Shown here: piece after piece, positions 44,346 through 55,100 of the stretch
Numbering within the stretch: position 1 is the first letter of the stretch
How the letters are laid out: each line of letters begins with the position of its first letter
Assembly: GCA_001897425.1 (NCBI GenBank)
Contig: MKSW01000036.1
Coordinates: 1-64,000 of the forward strand
Length of the DNA: 64,000 nucleotides
DNA from: Actinobacteria bacterium 69-20
GTDB lineage: Bacteria > Actinomycetota > Actinomycetes > Mycobacteriales > Nakamurellaceae
Direction of reading: 5' to 3'
Notes under the pieces: generated by a model
What the model saw: the letters and a program-made list of their open reading frames with translations, nothing else
Told to the model about the DNA's origin: nothing
Databases searched by the model: none
Position numbers and translations under genes: made by a program

Positions 44346-45383
44346 TTACTTCGCCGCCGGCCGCCCCGGCGTGCTGGCGCGCACCACGACCTCGGTCGGC
44401 ACGGTGCGCACCACCGGCGCCACGGAGGGCTCGGTGCCCATCGCGAGATCGACTGCGGCGCGCCCGATGTCGACGAGCGGCACCCGCACCGTGGTGAGCG
44501 GCGGCTCGATGTCGCGGAGCATGGCGATGTCGTCGAACCCCGCCAGCGCCACGTCCCTCGGCACGTGATGCCCCTGCTCGCGCAGGGCCGCCATCGCGCC
44601 GACGGCCATCACGTCGTTCACCGCAAAGACGCACTCCGCGTCGAGGCCCCGGTCGAGCAGCTCCGCCATGGCCACATACCCGCCGTCCCGGGTGGCCTGC
44701 GCGCCGATGATGTTCTCCGCCGCCAGATCCACGCCGCACCCGGCGAGCCCGTCCCGGAAACCGGCCAGGCGCTCCTCGCTGGTGAGCAGCTGCTCGGGAC
44801 CGGCCAGCACGGCGAACCGCCGATAGCCGAGCGAGTGCAGGGTGCGGGCCAGGTGCGCCGCGCCCTCACGGTTGGCTATCGCGAGCGTGTTGACGCCCAC
44901 CATGTCCTGGCCGATCGACGCGATATGCCCCCCGGAAGCGGCGACCGATGCGAGCAGCTCTGTGGTGGTCGCGGTGACCTGCGGGTCCGCGAACCGTGAG
45001 CCGGCCAGGATTACGGCGGTGGCCCGCTGCTGCAGCAGCGCCTGGATGTGGCGGATCTCGATCGCGGGGTCCGAGAGCGTGGATGCGATCGTGACGATGA
45101 GCCCGCGTTCGGCAGCAGCGGCGATGACACCGGACGCGATCGCCGCGGCGTACGGGTCCGCGATGTCGTGCACCACGAGGCCGACGGTGGTCGTCGCGCC
45201 GCGGGCCATCGCCTGGGCGTAGGCATTGACGGAATAGCCGAGCTCACGCGCGGCGGCCAGCACCCTGGCGGCGAGCGGGGCGCCGACCGTGCGGCCCGTC
45301 GACCCGTTGAGCGCCCGCGAGGCGGTGGCCAGCGACACCCCGGCGGCCGCCGCGACCTGAGCCAACGTCACCTGCCCGGGCAC
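44346..45383 (-). CDS. LacI/GalR-family transcriptional regulator
   Basis: A 345-residue repressor-type protein. The N-terminal HTH reads VTLAQVAAAAGVSLATASRA with the hinge helix RVLAAARELGYSVNAYAQAM, followed by a periplasmic-binding-like effector domain (GLVVHDIADPYAAAIASGVI; AGFDDIAMLRDIEPPLTTVR). AAGGAG precedes the GTG. It converges with the oligopeptide importer, 80 bp apart; LacI members usually sense sugars, so its effector and target are uncertain, but control of the adjacent importer is the simplest guess. Confidence 0.9.
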   Translation of the reverse strand: MPGQVTLAQVAAAAGVSLATASRALNGSTGRTVGAPLAARVLAAARELGYSVNAYAQAMARGATTTVGLVVHDIADPYAAAIASGVIAAAAERGLIVTIASTLSDPAIEIRHIQALLQQRATAVILAGSRFADPQVTATTTELLASVAASGGHIASIGQDMVGVNTLAIANREGAAHLARTLHSLGYRRFAVLAGPEQLLTSEERLAGFRDGLAGCGVDLAAENIIGAQATRDGGYVAMAELLDRGLDAECVFAVNDVMAVGAMAALREQGHHVPRDVALAGFDDIAMLRDIEPPLTTVRVPLVDIGRAAVDLAMGTEPSVAPVVRTVPTEVVVRASTPGRPAAK

Positions 45384-45534
45384 GGTGCTCCTTCCGCCGT
45401 CTGGGATATGACGCTAACGTACCGACGCGCGGTGCTGGCCCATAGCGCGGACCCACGGCCGGGCGCGCTGACGATCGGTCCGTCGGTCGCCACGCGCCGG
45501 ACCGCGCCGCTCCCACGCCGTAGCATGGACAACC

Positions 45535-46332
45535 GTGCTGGTCCTCGCGATTGATACCTCTACGCCGGTGATCACCGCCGGGTTGGTTCGGCTGAATCAA
45601 CCGCATGAGGTCGTCGCAGCCATGGAAGCCGCCGCGGCGCTGCCGCTTTCGGGCAGTGCGAACGACGGACGTGCATTCCGCCCGGCGATCGACGTCCGGC
45701 AACTCTTGGCCGAGAGCACTGTCACCGATGCGTTCGGGCATGCGGAGCAGCTGATGCCGCTCGTGCGTGGCGTGTTGGACCAGTCCGCGCACACGATCGG
45801 CGAGATCTCCGCCGTGGTGGTCGGGATCGGACCAGGGCCCTTCACCGGATTGCGCGTCGGCATGGTGACGGCGGCGGCGCTCGGCGACGCGCGGGACATT
45901 CCCGTGCACGGCGTGCCGAGCCACGATGCCATGGCCCGCGCGGCGATGGGGACCGGTGATTTCCTCGTGGTCACCGACGCGCGCCGTCGCGAGGTGTACG
46001 TCTCGGCATACCGCGAGAACGGTGCCCGCGTGTACGGACCGGCGGTGATCGCCCCGGCCGCTCTGCCCGAACTCGTTGCGGAGCACGGGCTGTCGCCGGA
46101 ATGGCTGACCGGTGCCGGTGCTGGGCCGGCGAGCGAGGCGCTGGGGCTGCCGGTGCGGGAGCCCGGCGGATCCGTGTCCGAATCGTTGGTCGCCTGTGCT
46201 GTCGGACCGCTGCTCACCGCCGCGGTGCCGGGGCCGCTCACACCGCTGTACCTACGGCGCCCGGATGCCGCCGAGCCCACGGCGCCCAAGCCCGTGCTGC
46301 CCGTCGAGCCGCATGCACCCGCCGCTCGGTGA
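45535..46332 (+). CDS. tsaB: tRNA t6A biosynthesis protein TsaB
   Basis: ASKHA-fold partner of TsaD in threonylcarbamoyl-adenosine formation, 265 residues. It starts LVLAIDTSTPVITAGLVRL; the dimer-forming and family-typical GIGPGPFTGLRVGMVTAAAL follows, then VTDARRREVYVSAYR. A TAGCAT box 8 nt before the GTG suggests a leaderless transcript. It is followed by rimI and tsaD. Confidence 0.95.
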   Translation: MLVLAIDTSTPVITAGLVRLNQPHEVVAAMEAAAALPLSGSANDGRAFRPAIDVRQLLAESTVTDAFGHAEQLMPLVRGVLDQSAHTIGEISAVVVGIGPGPFTGLRVGMVTAAALGDARDIPVHGVPSHDAMARAAMGTGDFLVVTDARRREVYVSAYRENGARVYGPAVIAPAALPELVAEHGLSPEWLTGAGAGPASEALGLPVREPGGSVSESLVACAVGPLLTAAVPGPLTPLYLRRPDAAEPTAPKPVLPVEPHAPAAR

Positions 46333-46338
46333 CCGACC

Positions 46339-46355
46339 GGGTATGACGCAGTTCG
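46339..46355 (+). repeat. Dispersed 17-mer copy spanning the rimI start codon
   Basis: GGGTATGACGCAGTTCG, two mismatches from the reference; its ATG is the rimI start. Confidence 0.5.
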
Positions 46356-46849
46356 CCGATCCGCCCGCACGGCACGCCGGGCGCCTGAGACCGATGCGTT
46401 GGTGGGACATCCCGGCGATCGCGGCGCTGGAACGGATGCTGTTCGCCGAGGACTCGCCGTGGACCGAGCCCATGTTCTGGTCCGAGCTCGCCGCCGGGCA
46501 CCACTACGTGGTGTGGTGCGCCGCCGCGGGCCAGCAGGCTGACGGACACGCCCAGCCCGAGAACAGCGTCATACTCGGATATGCCGGACTCGCGACGGGG
46601 CCCGACGATGCGGACGTGCAGACCATCGGGGTCGCCCCGCAGGCACAGGGGAGCGGAATCGGCCGGGCATTGCTGCGAGATCTGTTGCGCGCGGCCGGGC
46701 ATCGCGCCGTACACCTCGAGGTCCGCACCGATAACGCACCGGCGATCGCGTTGTACGAGTCCGAGGGGTTCGTCCGCATCGGCCTGCGTCGCCGGTACTA
46801 CCACCCCTCCGGCGCGGACGCCTACACCATGCTCCGCCCCTCCGGATGA
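46343..46849 (+). CDS. rimI: Ribosomal-protein-alanine N-acetyltransferase RimI
   Basis: GNAT-fold enzyme of 168 residues that acetylates the N-terminus of S18 and often other proteins. The acetyl-CoA loop is [19 protein letters not shown] and the C-terminal [20 protein letters not shown] and RRYYHP segments are classic RimI. A Gly/Gln-rich loop at about 60-75 contains a copy of the dispersed 17-mer. It lies between tsaB and tsaD as in mycobacteria, possibly linked to tsaD by partner function. Confidence 0.92.
   Translation: MTQFADPPARHAGRLRPMRWWDIPAIAALERMLFAEDSPWTEPMFWSELAAGHHYVVWCAAAGQQADGHAQPENSVILGYAGLATGPDDADVQTIGVAPQAQGSGIGRALLRDLLRAAGHRAVHLEVRTDNAPAIALYESEGFVRIGLRRRYYHPSGADAYTMLRPSG
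46561..46577 (-). repeat. Dispersed 17-mer copy inside rimI
   Basis: Reverse-oriented gaacagcgtcatactcg matches 16 bases exactly. It encodes the start of a short unconserved loop in RimI. Confidence 0.6.
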
Positions 46850-46912
46850 TCATTTGTTGTGTGGGATTCGTTCCGGAATCCGCAACAAATTCCACACCAC
46901 AGATGATCATCC
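46844..46912 (+). terminator. Large compound hairpin between rimI and tsaD
   Basis: Outer arms ggatgatcat / atgatcatcc overlap the rimI stop; a second stem (tttgttg...gattc against gaatc...caacaaa) lies inside. Two tgtgtgg/ccacacc-like segments add further pairing. Confidence 0.6.
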
Positions 46913-46937
46913 CGTCGCGGGGCGGGATACTGGTCCG

Positions 46938-48050
46938 GTGAGCAAGGCTGCGAAAGCCCAAGGCGACATCGTCAGGCTGGCCCCGGGATCCGTCGTGATG
47001 GGGATCGAATCCTCGTGCGACGAAACGGGAGTCGGATTCGTCCGGATCACCGACAGCGCGCCGGAGCTGCTCGGGCACGCGCTCGCCTCGAGCGCCGACG
47101 AACACGCCCGGTTCGGTGGCGTGGTTCCGGAGATCGCCTCCCGCGCACATCTGCAAGCGCTGGTGCCGACCGTGCACCGTGCCTTCGATGCTGCCGGGAT
47201 CGGGCAGGGCGGGGTCGATGCGATCGCGGTCACGGCCGGACCGGGGCTCGCCGGGTCGCTGCTGGTCGGTGTCGCGGCCGCGAAAGCTTATGCCACGGCC
47301 TGGGGGGTGCCGCTCTTCGGTGTCAACCACCTGGCCGGGCACGTGGCGGCGGACACCCTGGAACACGGCCCGCTACCGAAACCCGCGCTGGCGCTGCTGG
47401 TCTCCGGCGGACACACCCAACTGCTCAGGGTGACGAGCCTGGCGGGTGACGTTCCGGACGCGATCACGGAACTCGGCACCACGATCGACGACGCGGCCGG
47501 GGAGGCCTACGACAAGGTCGCGCGCCTGCTCGACCTGGGCTACCCCGGGGGGCCGGTGATCGACACGCTCGCCGCCACCGGCGATCCACGGGCGATCGAC
47601 TTCCCGCGCGGGCTCGCAGCCGCGAAGGACGACGCGGCGCACCGCTACGACTTCTCCTTCTCCGGGCTCAAGACGGCCGTGGCGCGACATGTCGAAGGCC
47701 TGCGGCGGGACGGGAAGGCGGTACCGGTCGAGGACGTGTGCGCCTCGTTCCAGGAGGCCGTCGCCGACGTGCTGACGGCCAAGACCGTCCGCGCCGCAAC
47801 GGATCTCGGCATCGGCACGGTGGTGATCGCCGGCGGCGTCGCGGCGAACGGGCGGCTCCGGGCGCTGGCGGGTGAGCGGTGCGCGGCCGCCGGACTGGAG
47901 CTGCGGATCCCACGCATCGGCCTGTGCACCGACAACGGGGCGATGATCGCCGCGGTGGGCGCGCACGTGGCGGCTGTCGGCGCGGTTCCTTCGCACGAGC
48001 ACCTCGGCGCGGACCCGGGCCTGCCCGTCGAGATCGTCCACGCCGCGTAG
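46938..48050 (+). CDS. tsaD: tRNA t6A biosynthesis threonylcarbamoyltransferase TsaD
   Basis: Catalytic ASKHA subunit of t6A synthesis, 370 residues. It begins [19 protein letters not shown]; metal-binding His lie in [20 protein letters not shown] and [25 protein letters not shown] and [20 protein letters not shown] are diagnostic. The GTG start has GATACT six bases upstream and no ribosome site, so it is probably leaderless. Confidence 0.97.
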   Translation: MSKAAKAQGDIVRLAPGSVVMGIESSCDETGVGFVRITDSAPELLGHALASSADEHARFGGVVPEIASRAHLQALVPTVHRAFDAAGIGQGGVDAIAVTAGPGLAGSLLVGVAAAKAYATAWGVPLFGVNHLAGHVAADTLEHGPLPKPALALLVSGGHTQLLRVTSLAGDVPDAITELGTTIDDAAGEAYDKVARLLDLGYPGGPVIDTLAATGDPRAIDFPRGLAAAKDDAAHRYDFSFSGLKTAVARHVEGLRRDGKAVPVEDVCASFQEAVADVLTAKTVRAATDLGIGTVVIAGGVAANGRLRALAGERCAAAGLELRIPRIGLCTDNGAMIAAVGAHVAAVGAVPSHEHLGADPGLPVEIVHAA

Positions 48051-48111
48051 GTCCCCGCCGCGTAGGTCCCCGACCGTACACGCGTGAGGGGCGCGTTTCG
48101 GCACCCCCTGG

Positions 48112-48140
48112 TTGAGTCTTGGCACTCTCCCTATTAGAGT
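48112..48140 (+). promoter_or_regulatory. groES promoter overlapping the CIRCE operator
   Basis: TTGAGT, 17-nt spacer, TAGAGT. The -10 lies in the right arm of CIRCE, so HrcA binding would block it. Confidence 0.6.
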
Positions 48141-48145
48141 GCTAG
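48119..48145 (+). promoter_or_regulatory. CIRCE element (HrcA operator) upstream of groES
   Basis: TTGGCACTC, nine bases, GAGTGCTAG: a near-perfect match to the CIRCE consensus (TTAGCACTC-N9-GAGTGCTAA). groES begins about 110 bp downstream, so groES (and probably groEL1 by readthrough) is under HrcA heat-shock control. Confidence 0.93.
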
Positions 48146-48254
48146 ATGTCTGCCCCAGTCCATGGCTCGGCACCCGCGACGACGGGTCACGGTAGCTGCG
48201 GGCGGCGCATTAGTCCCATCGAAACAGCGAACCCCAGAAGGGGGAGGTCACATC

Positions 48255-48554
48255 GTGGCGAGCGTGAACATCCAGCCGCTCGAGGACAAGATCCTCGTCC
48301 AGGCCAACGAGGCCGAGACGACGACGGCTTCCGGCATTGTCATCCCGGACACTGCCAAGGAGAAGCCGCAGGAGGGCACCGTGCTGGCGGTCGGCCCTGG
48401 GCGGGTCGACGACAACGGCAAGCGGATCCCGCTGGACGTTGCGGCCGGCGACGTCGTCATCTACTCGAAGTACGGCGGCACCGAGGTCAAGTACGCCGGT
48501 GAGGAATACCTCATCCTCTCGGCGCGCGACGTTTTGGCCAAGGTCACCAAGTAG
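48255..48554 (+). CDS. groES: Co-chaperonin GroES
   Basis: Ring-shaped lid of the GroEL chamber, 99 residues. [20 protein letters not shown] and the mobile loop ([15 protein letters not shown]) plus the [15 protein letters not shown] segment are conserved. The GTG has GGGAGG about 7 nt upstream. groEL1 follows after a hairpin. Confidence 0.97.
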   Translation: MASVNIQPLEDKILVQANEAETTTASGIVIPDTAKEKPQEGTVLAVGPGRVDDNGKRIPLDVAAGDVVIYSKYGGTEVKYAGEEYLILSARDVLAKVTK

Positions 48555-48607
48555 GCCATCACTCGGCGATCGCGACGTGCGCACGCAGTCGCTCGCCGAA
48601 GCAGTGA

Positions 48608-48648
48608 CGAACGCGCCCCGATTCCGCTCCGGCGGCGGGGCGCGTTCG
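48608..48648 (+). terminator. 13-bp perfect hairpin between groES and groEL1
   Basis: Arms cgaacgcgccccg / cggggcgcgttcg with a 15-nt loop. It may attenuate groEL1 relative to groES. Confidence 0.6.
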
Positions 48649-48663
48649 TGTTACGTACATCCC

Positions 48664-48680
48664 GAGTATGACGCTGTTCG
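48664..48680 (+). repeat. Dispersed 17-mer reference copy (groES-groEL1 gap)
   Basis: GAGTATGACGCTGTTCG. Identical at all 17 bases to the copy at 62691. Confidence 0.85.
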
Positions 48681-48768
48681 CGGCTGACGCCGGGCGGGCC
48701 GGTTCCGGTTGATACGGAACGCCCGGCAGGCCGCGCGGCGTCGTACCGGCCGCACACTCAACCCATAA

Positions 48769-50397
<1,629 letters not shown>

Positions 50398-50400
50398 CGG

Positions 50401-50428
50401 CAGCGCAATCTCAACAGCGCAATCTCAA
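50401..50428. repeat. 14-bp tandem duplication after groEL1
   Basis: cagcgcaatctcaa occurs twice in direct succession. Confidence 0.8.
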
Positions 50429-50430
50429 AG

Positions 50431-50496
50431 CGTCGAGGGGCCGATCCTCCGGCGGTGTGCGATCGGCATGCCACCCGGAGGGTCGGCCCCTCGACG
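50431..50496 (+). terminator. groEL1 terminator-like hairpin
   Basis: 22-bp arms (50431-50452 and 50475-50496) with a single G-T pair and a 22-nt loop, followed by ttccttg. Suits a transcription terminator between groEL1 and the convergent whiB3. Confidence 0.7.
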
Positions 50497-50676
50497 TTCC
50501 TTGCGGTTCCGCGCGGTCGTTGCAGGGCGTCCGGTGGGCCGCTGCGCCGATCGTGGAAGGTGTCCTCCGAACGTATGATGTGACACAGCGCTGCGTGAGA
50601 CGTAGGCTCTCCGGTGATGAGCGCCACACCCGATCGAGAACGCCGCCCGCACGTGCGATGCGCGCGGGCCTTCGGG

Positions 50677-50955
50677 TCAGGGGGCTGCGGCGAGGATCTG
50701 CTGCCGTTCGCTCTCGGAGAGGCCTCCCCAGATCCCGTACGGCTCGTGTACCTGCAGCGCGTGCCGGCGGCATTCCAGCAGAGCCGGACACCGCGAGCAG
50801 ATCGCCTTCGCCTTCGCCTCGCGCCGCGCGCGCGCCGGGCCGCGTTCGCCTTCAGGGTGGAAGAAATAGGAACTGGACATGCCACGGCATGCGGCGTGAA
50901 GCTGCCAGTCCCACACATCCGCGTTGGGCCCAGGAAGGCGCCTGGTGTCTGCCAT
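50677..50955 (-). CDS. whiB3: WhiB3-type iron-sulfur transcriptional regulator
   Basis: A 92-residue redox-sensing regulator. Four Cys at about residues 23, 53, 56 and 62 (C-x29-C-x2-C-x5-C) bind a [4Fe-4S] cluster, and the G-I-W-G-G turn lies at about 74-78 before a basic-poor C-terminus. LPGPNADVWDWQLHAACRGM matches WhiB3 closely, and its position beside groEL1 is the same as in M. tuberculosis. AAAGGGGA lies 5 nt before the ATG. A 313-bp divergent promoter region separates it from the response regulator. Confidence 0.95.
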   Translation of the reverse strand: MADTRRLPGPNADVWDWQLHAACRGMSSSYFFHPEGERGPARARREAKAKAICSRCPALLECRRHALQVHEPYGIWGGLSESERQQILAAAP

Positions 50956-51268
50956 CACGTTCCCCTTTGTGACCTCGGGCGCCCCGACCCGCACGCCACC
51001 GACGAAGGGGGAGGCCGGAACGACCGTGGCATCGCACCGCGTCCTGGGCCATCCCTGCTTCCACCGGATCCGCGGCGGTGCCGAGGTTGCAGTTTTCTCG
51101 ACCATAGATCGCCATCCGATCATGATCAAGACCTGCCGTGGGACGCGACCGGTGCGGCGCGGCCGGTAACCGGACCCATGGCCCAGCGCGCCGACCGGTT
51201 GCGGACAACGGGCGATGCGCTGGCACCGTTTCGTGTTAGGTAAGGCTCGTGAGAGGAACGTGTGACCG
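50956..51268. other. Divergent regulatory gap between whiB3 and the response regulator
   Basis: 313 bp with no ORF of merit. A ttaggtaaggct sequence near 51235 resembles half of an iron-regulator (IdeR/DtxR) box, but the second half is missing. Promoters for both genes are expected here but no strong pair of boxes stands out. Confidence 0.35.
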
Positions 51269-51865
51269 GTGACAACCGCCTTGGTCTGTGATGAGCGCCG
51301 CAGCGTGCGGGAGAACCTGCTGAAAGTCATGTCGCAGGTCGCCTCGGTGGGCACCGTGGAGACGGTCGCCAGCGGGGACGAACTCCTCGTCGAGTACGGC
51401 CGGCAGGCCGCCGACATCGTGTTGATCGGAACCCAACGGGCGCTGACCACCGGCATCGAGGCGGCGCGGCGCCTGCTGGCGGCGCACCCCGCGGCGGTCG
51501 TCATCGTGTTCGGCGCGCCCGACGACGCGCCCTCCATCGCTGCGGCGATGGCGTGCGGCGTACGGGGTTTCCTGCGCTGGGACGTGACCGGGCCGGAATT
51601 GCTCACGGCGCTGGCCGATACCGTCACCAGCACCGGGCTGCCCAATCCGCGGGACGCCGTCGACGGCGAGTCACCGCTCACCGAACGCGAGCTCCAGGTG
51701 CTGCGCGGCATGAGCCGCGGGCAATCCAACGGCGAGATCGGCGAAGAGCTGTTCCTGTCCGAGGACACCATCAAGACGCACGCCCGGCGGCTCTTCCGCA
51801 AGCTCGGTGCGCGCGACCGGGCGCACGCGGTCGCGGTCGGCTTCCGGCGCGGCCTGGTCGCCTGA
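51269..51865 (+). CDS. LuxR-type response regulator with a degenerate receiver domain
   Basis: A 198-residue protein with an N-terminal receiver-like domain and a C-terminal LuxR HTH (LTERELQVLRGMSRGQSNGE; LFLSEDTIKTHARRLFRKLG). The acidic pocket has Asp8/Glu9, but the usual phospho-Asp position (five after Asp49) is Gly54 in ADIVLIGTQ, and the Thr/Ser and Lys switch residues are also replaced. It is thus likely phosphorylation-independent. No sensor kinase is adjacent. The 3' end (last 42 bases before the stop) is repeated exactly upstream of guaB2. GTG start; GAGAGG about 11 nt upstream. Confidence 0.88.
   Translation: MTTALVCDERRSVRENLLKVMSQVASVGTVETVASGDELLVEYGRQAADIVLIGTQRALTTGIEAARRLLAAHPAAVVIVFGAPDDAPSIAAAMACGVRGFLRWDVTGPELLTALADTVTSTGLPNPRDAVDGESPLTERELQVLRGMSRGQSNGEIGEELFLSEDTIKTHARRLFRKLGARDRAHAVAVGFRRGLVA
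51821..51862 (+). repeat. 42-bp direct repeat, left copy (end of response-regulator gene)
   Basis: Identical to 55727-55768. It encodes the last 14 residues ([14 protein letters not shown]) of the response regulator; the pair brackets the subtilase gene. Confidence 0.9.
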
Positions 51866-52192
51866 CGGATCCGGACCTGGGCGCCGCCCGTGTCGCCACC
51901 GCCGGGCACGGGGGTCGAGCAGGGCCGCCCGGGGCCTCTGGCGTCCGGTCGGCCGGCGCCCCGAGCACTGTCGCCCGGCGCTCCGAGCACTGCCGCGAGT
52001 CGTGCGCCGGGGCGTCATTTCGCGGGGCCCATCAAGGCATATCCGGCTCATGTCGACCTGTGTGCGCATGGACCCAGGTCCATTGCCGGCGATGACGGAT
52101 TCGCACATACTCTGCTGGCGCCTGATCGGCTCCGAGCCACGGCGTCGGCACCGGCGTGACAGGGGGGACGTGACCGAGAAGGGAAGCGCCCC
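51866..52192. other. 327-bp gap upstream of the secreted subtilase
   Basis: It contains a candidate promoter (TTGCCG-N17-CATACT) about 80 bp before the start. The rest is featureless GC-rich DNA without a credible ORF. Confidence 0.45.
52083..52111 (+). promoter_or_regulatory. Candidate promoter of the secreted subtilase gene
   Basis: TTGCCG, 17-nt spacer, CATACT. Start of transcription near 52118, giving a leader of about 75 nt. Confidence 0.45.
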
Positions 52193-55100
52193 ATGTACAT
52201 TCGTTCACGCGCGTCCGCCAGATCGCGGTGCTCTAGGGCTGGAGTCGGCTCCCGCGCCCTGATCGTCGTCACCGCATCGATGGCGATGATCGTCGCCGCT
52301 GCGGGGACGGCCAGCGCGCAGGCCCCCGGGCCGGCGTCCAACGGCGGCAAGGCGAGCAACGTCATCGTCGTGCTGCGCAATCAGCACACCAACCTCTCCC
52401 TGACCCGTGGCAGCAAGAGTTCTCCCCGGACGAACGCCTACCGCACCGACCAGGCACCGGTGATCGCGAAGGCCAAGAACGACGGGGCGAAGAACCTGCA
52501 CGGGTTCTCGACCGTCAACGCCGTCGCCGCCACCGTCACGCCGGCGCAAGCGCAGTCACTGGCCGCCGACCCGGCGGTGGCCGCCGTGTACCCCGATCTG
52601 CCGATCAAGGGCGCGCCGACGGTCGCCGAGAGCCCGACGTCGTCCGCCTCGGGCTCGCCGACGGCCGACGTACGCAGCGGCGCCATCTGCCCGACCGATC
52701 CGTCCAAGCCGCTGCTGGAGCCGGAGGCCCTGCAGATCACCAACACCGCGTTCACCGACTCGTCCACGCCCCAGGCGCAGTCCATCGTCACCGGGGCCGG
52801 GGTCAAGGTCGCCTTCATCGCCGACGGGGTCGACATCGACAACCCGGACTTCGTCCGCTCCGACGGCTCTCATGTCTTCATCGACTACCAGGACTTCTCC
52901 GGCGAAGGGCCGAACGCGCCCAGTGACGCTGCCGAGGCCTTCGGCGACGCGTCGGCCATAGCCGCGCAGGGGCTGCACACCTACGACCTGAGTACTTTCG
53001 TGAATCCCGCTCACCCCCTGCCGTCGGGTTGCACCATTCAGATCAGGGGCATGGCCCCCGGGGCGAGCCTGATCGGGCTCAAGGTCTTCGGCAATGCCAA
53101 CGTCGCGCCCACCTCCCGGTTCATCGAGGCCATCGATTACGCCGTCACCGCAGGGGCCGACGTGCTGAACGAATCCTTCGGCGGCAACCCGTATCCGGAC
53201 TCCGGCACCGACCCGATCACGCTGGCCGACGCCTCCGCGATCGCCGCCGGAGTGACGGTGGTCGCCAGTACCGGCGACGCCGGCCCGAACGGCACGGTGG
53301 GCTCGCCCGCCAGCGACGACATCGGCATCATCGGCGTGGCAGCGTCCACCCAGTTCCGGTCCTACCTGCAGACCACGTACGCGGGTGCGCAACTGGCGAC
53401 CGGCACCAGCTGGGTGGACAACAACATGTCAGGCCTGAGCTCCGGCGGGATCTCCCAGTCGGGACGCACCCCCGACCTGACCGCACCGGGTGATCTGGGC
53501 TGGGCGCTGTGCACACCGAACACGGCGATCTACACCGGCTGCACGAGCGACGGTGGCCAGCCCTCGTCGATCCAGGACTTCGGCGGGACGAGCCAGTCCT
53601 CGCCGCTGACCGCCGGCGCAGCCGCCCTGGTGATCCAGGCCTACCGGGGCACCCACGGCGGTGCCGGCCCGTCACCGGCTCTCGTCCGGCAGATCCTGAC
53701 CAGCACTGCCACCGACCTCGGCCACCCGGCCTACGAACAGGGCGCCGGCGAACTCAACGCGCTCAAGGCCGTGCAGGCGGCGCAGAGTTGGCGGGACGCC
53801 AACGGAAAGCCGGCCGGAACCGGATCCGCGCTGGTGGTCGACAAGACCCAACTGTTCTCCGCGGCCTACCCGTACTCGCCCGTGGCGCAGACCGAAACGG
53901 TCACCAACGTCGGCAGCGTGCCCCAACGCGTCACTGCCGCCACCCGGACGTTGGGACGGACGGTGTCGGACACCAATGGCACCGCCGCCTTGAACACCGC
54001 CACGGCGTCGTACTACGTCGACTCCTTCGGGATCAAACGCAGCTACGCCACGGTCCGGTTCACGGTGGCCCAAGGAGTCGATCGGCTGACCATGTACGCC
54101 GCCGCCGCGACGGCTCCGGCAGCCAGCCGGATCATCCTGATCGACCCCAACGGTGCCTATACCGCGTACTCGATCCCGCAGGGTGCGGCGAACGCCGCGC
54201 AGGCCGACGTCCGGTACCCGGCGGCGGGCACCTGGACGGCGTATCTGGCGCTGTCGACCAGCTCCGGGTTCAACGGCACGATGACCTGGCGGGTGTTGCA
54301 ACAGAACTACGTCCCCGCCGGCATCGTCCTCCCCTCGTCGTTCACCCTCGCCCCCGGCGCGAGCCGCCGGGTGGCGATCGTCGGCCTCGAGCAGGGGCAG
54401 CCGGGTGATCGATCCGCCTCCGTGCAGTTCACCGGCTCGGTCTCCGGCGTCACCTCGGTGCCGTTCTCGTTGCGTGCCGTGGTGCCGCCCTGGAACTACT
54501 CGTTCACCGGCACCATCCTGGGCGGCAACGGCCGAGGCCTCGTCGGGCAGGCCGAGCTGTACTACCTCGACGTTCCCCGCGGCCGGCACAGCCTCGGCGT
54601 CGGCATCAAGCTCGGCGACCCCGGAAACACCGTGCTGGCCACGCTGACCTCGCCCTCCGGGCAGAGCTATTCGTACAACAGCAATGTCACGAAGGACGGG
54701 ACCGGCTCCGGCCTGCAGGACTACGTGAACAACCCTGCCCCCGGCAGATGGGTGCTGTCCGTGCAGATCCTCGATCCGGTCAGCGGCGCGTTCACCTCCT
54801 CGCCGTACCAGGTCCTCGTCCGATACGACTCCGTGTCGGCCAACGCGCCGGGCTTGCCGACCAGCACCGGGACCCTGCTGACCGCCGGCGTCCCGGTGAC
54901 GATCCCGGTGACGATCACGAACTCGTCGGTGAAACCGCTGAGTTACTTCGTAGATCCGCGGCTCGACGAGACCGGCACGCTCACCCTCGCCGATCTCACG
55001 ACTCCCACCACTATCCCGTTGCCGCAACCCGCCACCGTCGTCCCGCTGTGGCTGGTCCCGACCCACGTCTCGTCGCTGACCTTGACGGCCACCGCCGACC

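Noticed and set aside
50677..51990. 437-codon minus-strand frame extending whiB3 through the response-regulator gene
   Set aside because: Only the last 92 codons match WhiB3, with a ribosome site at 50955; the rest is antisense to the regulator.
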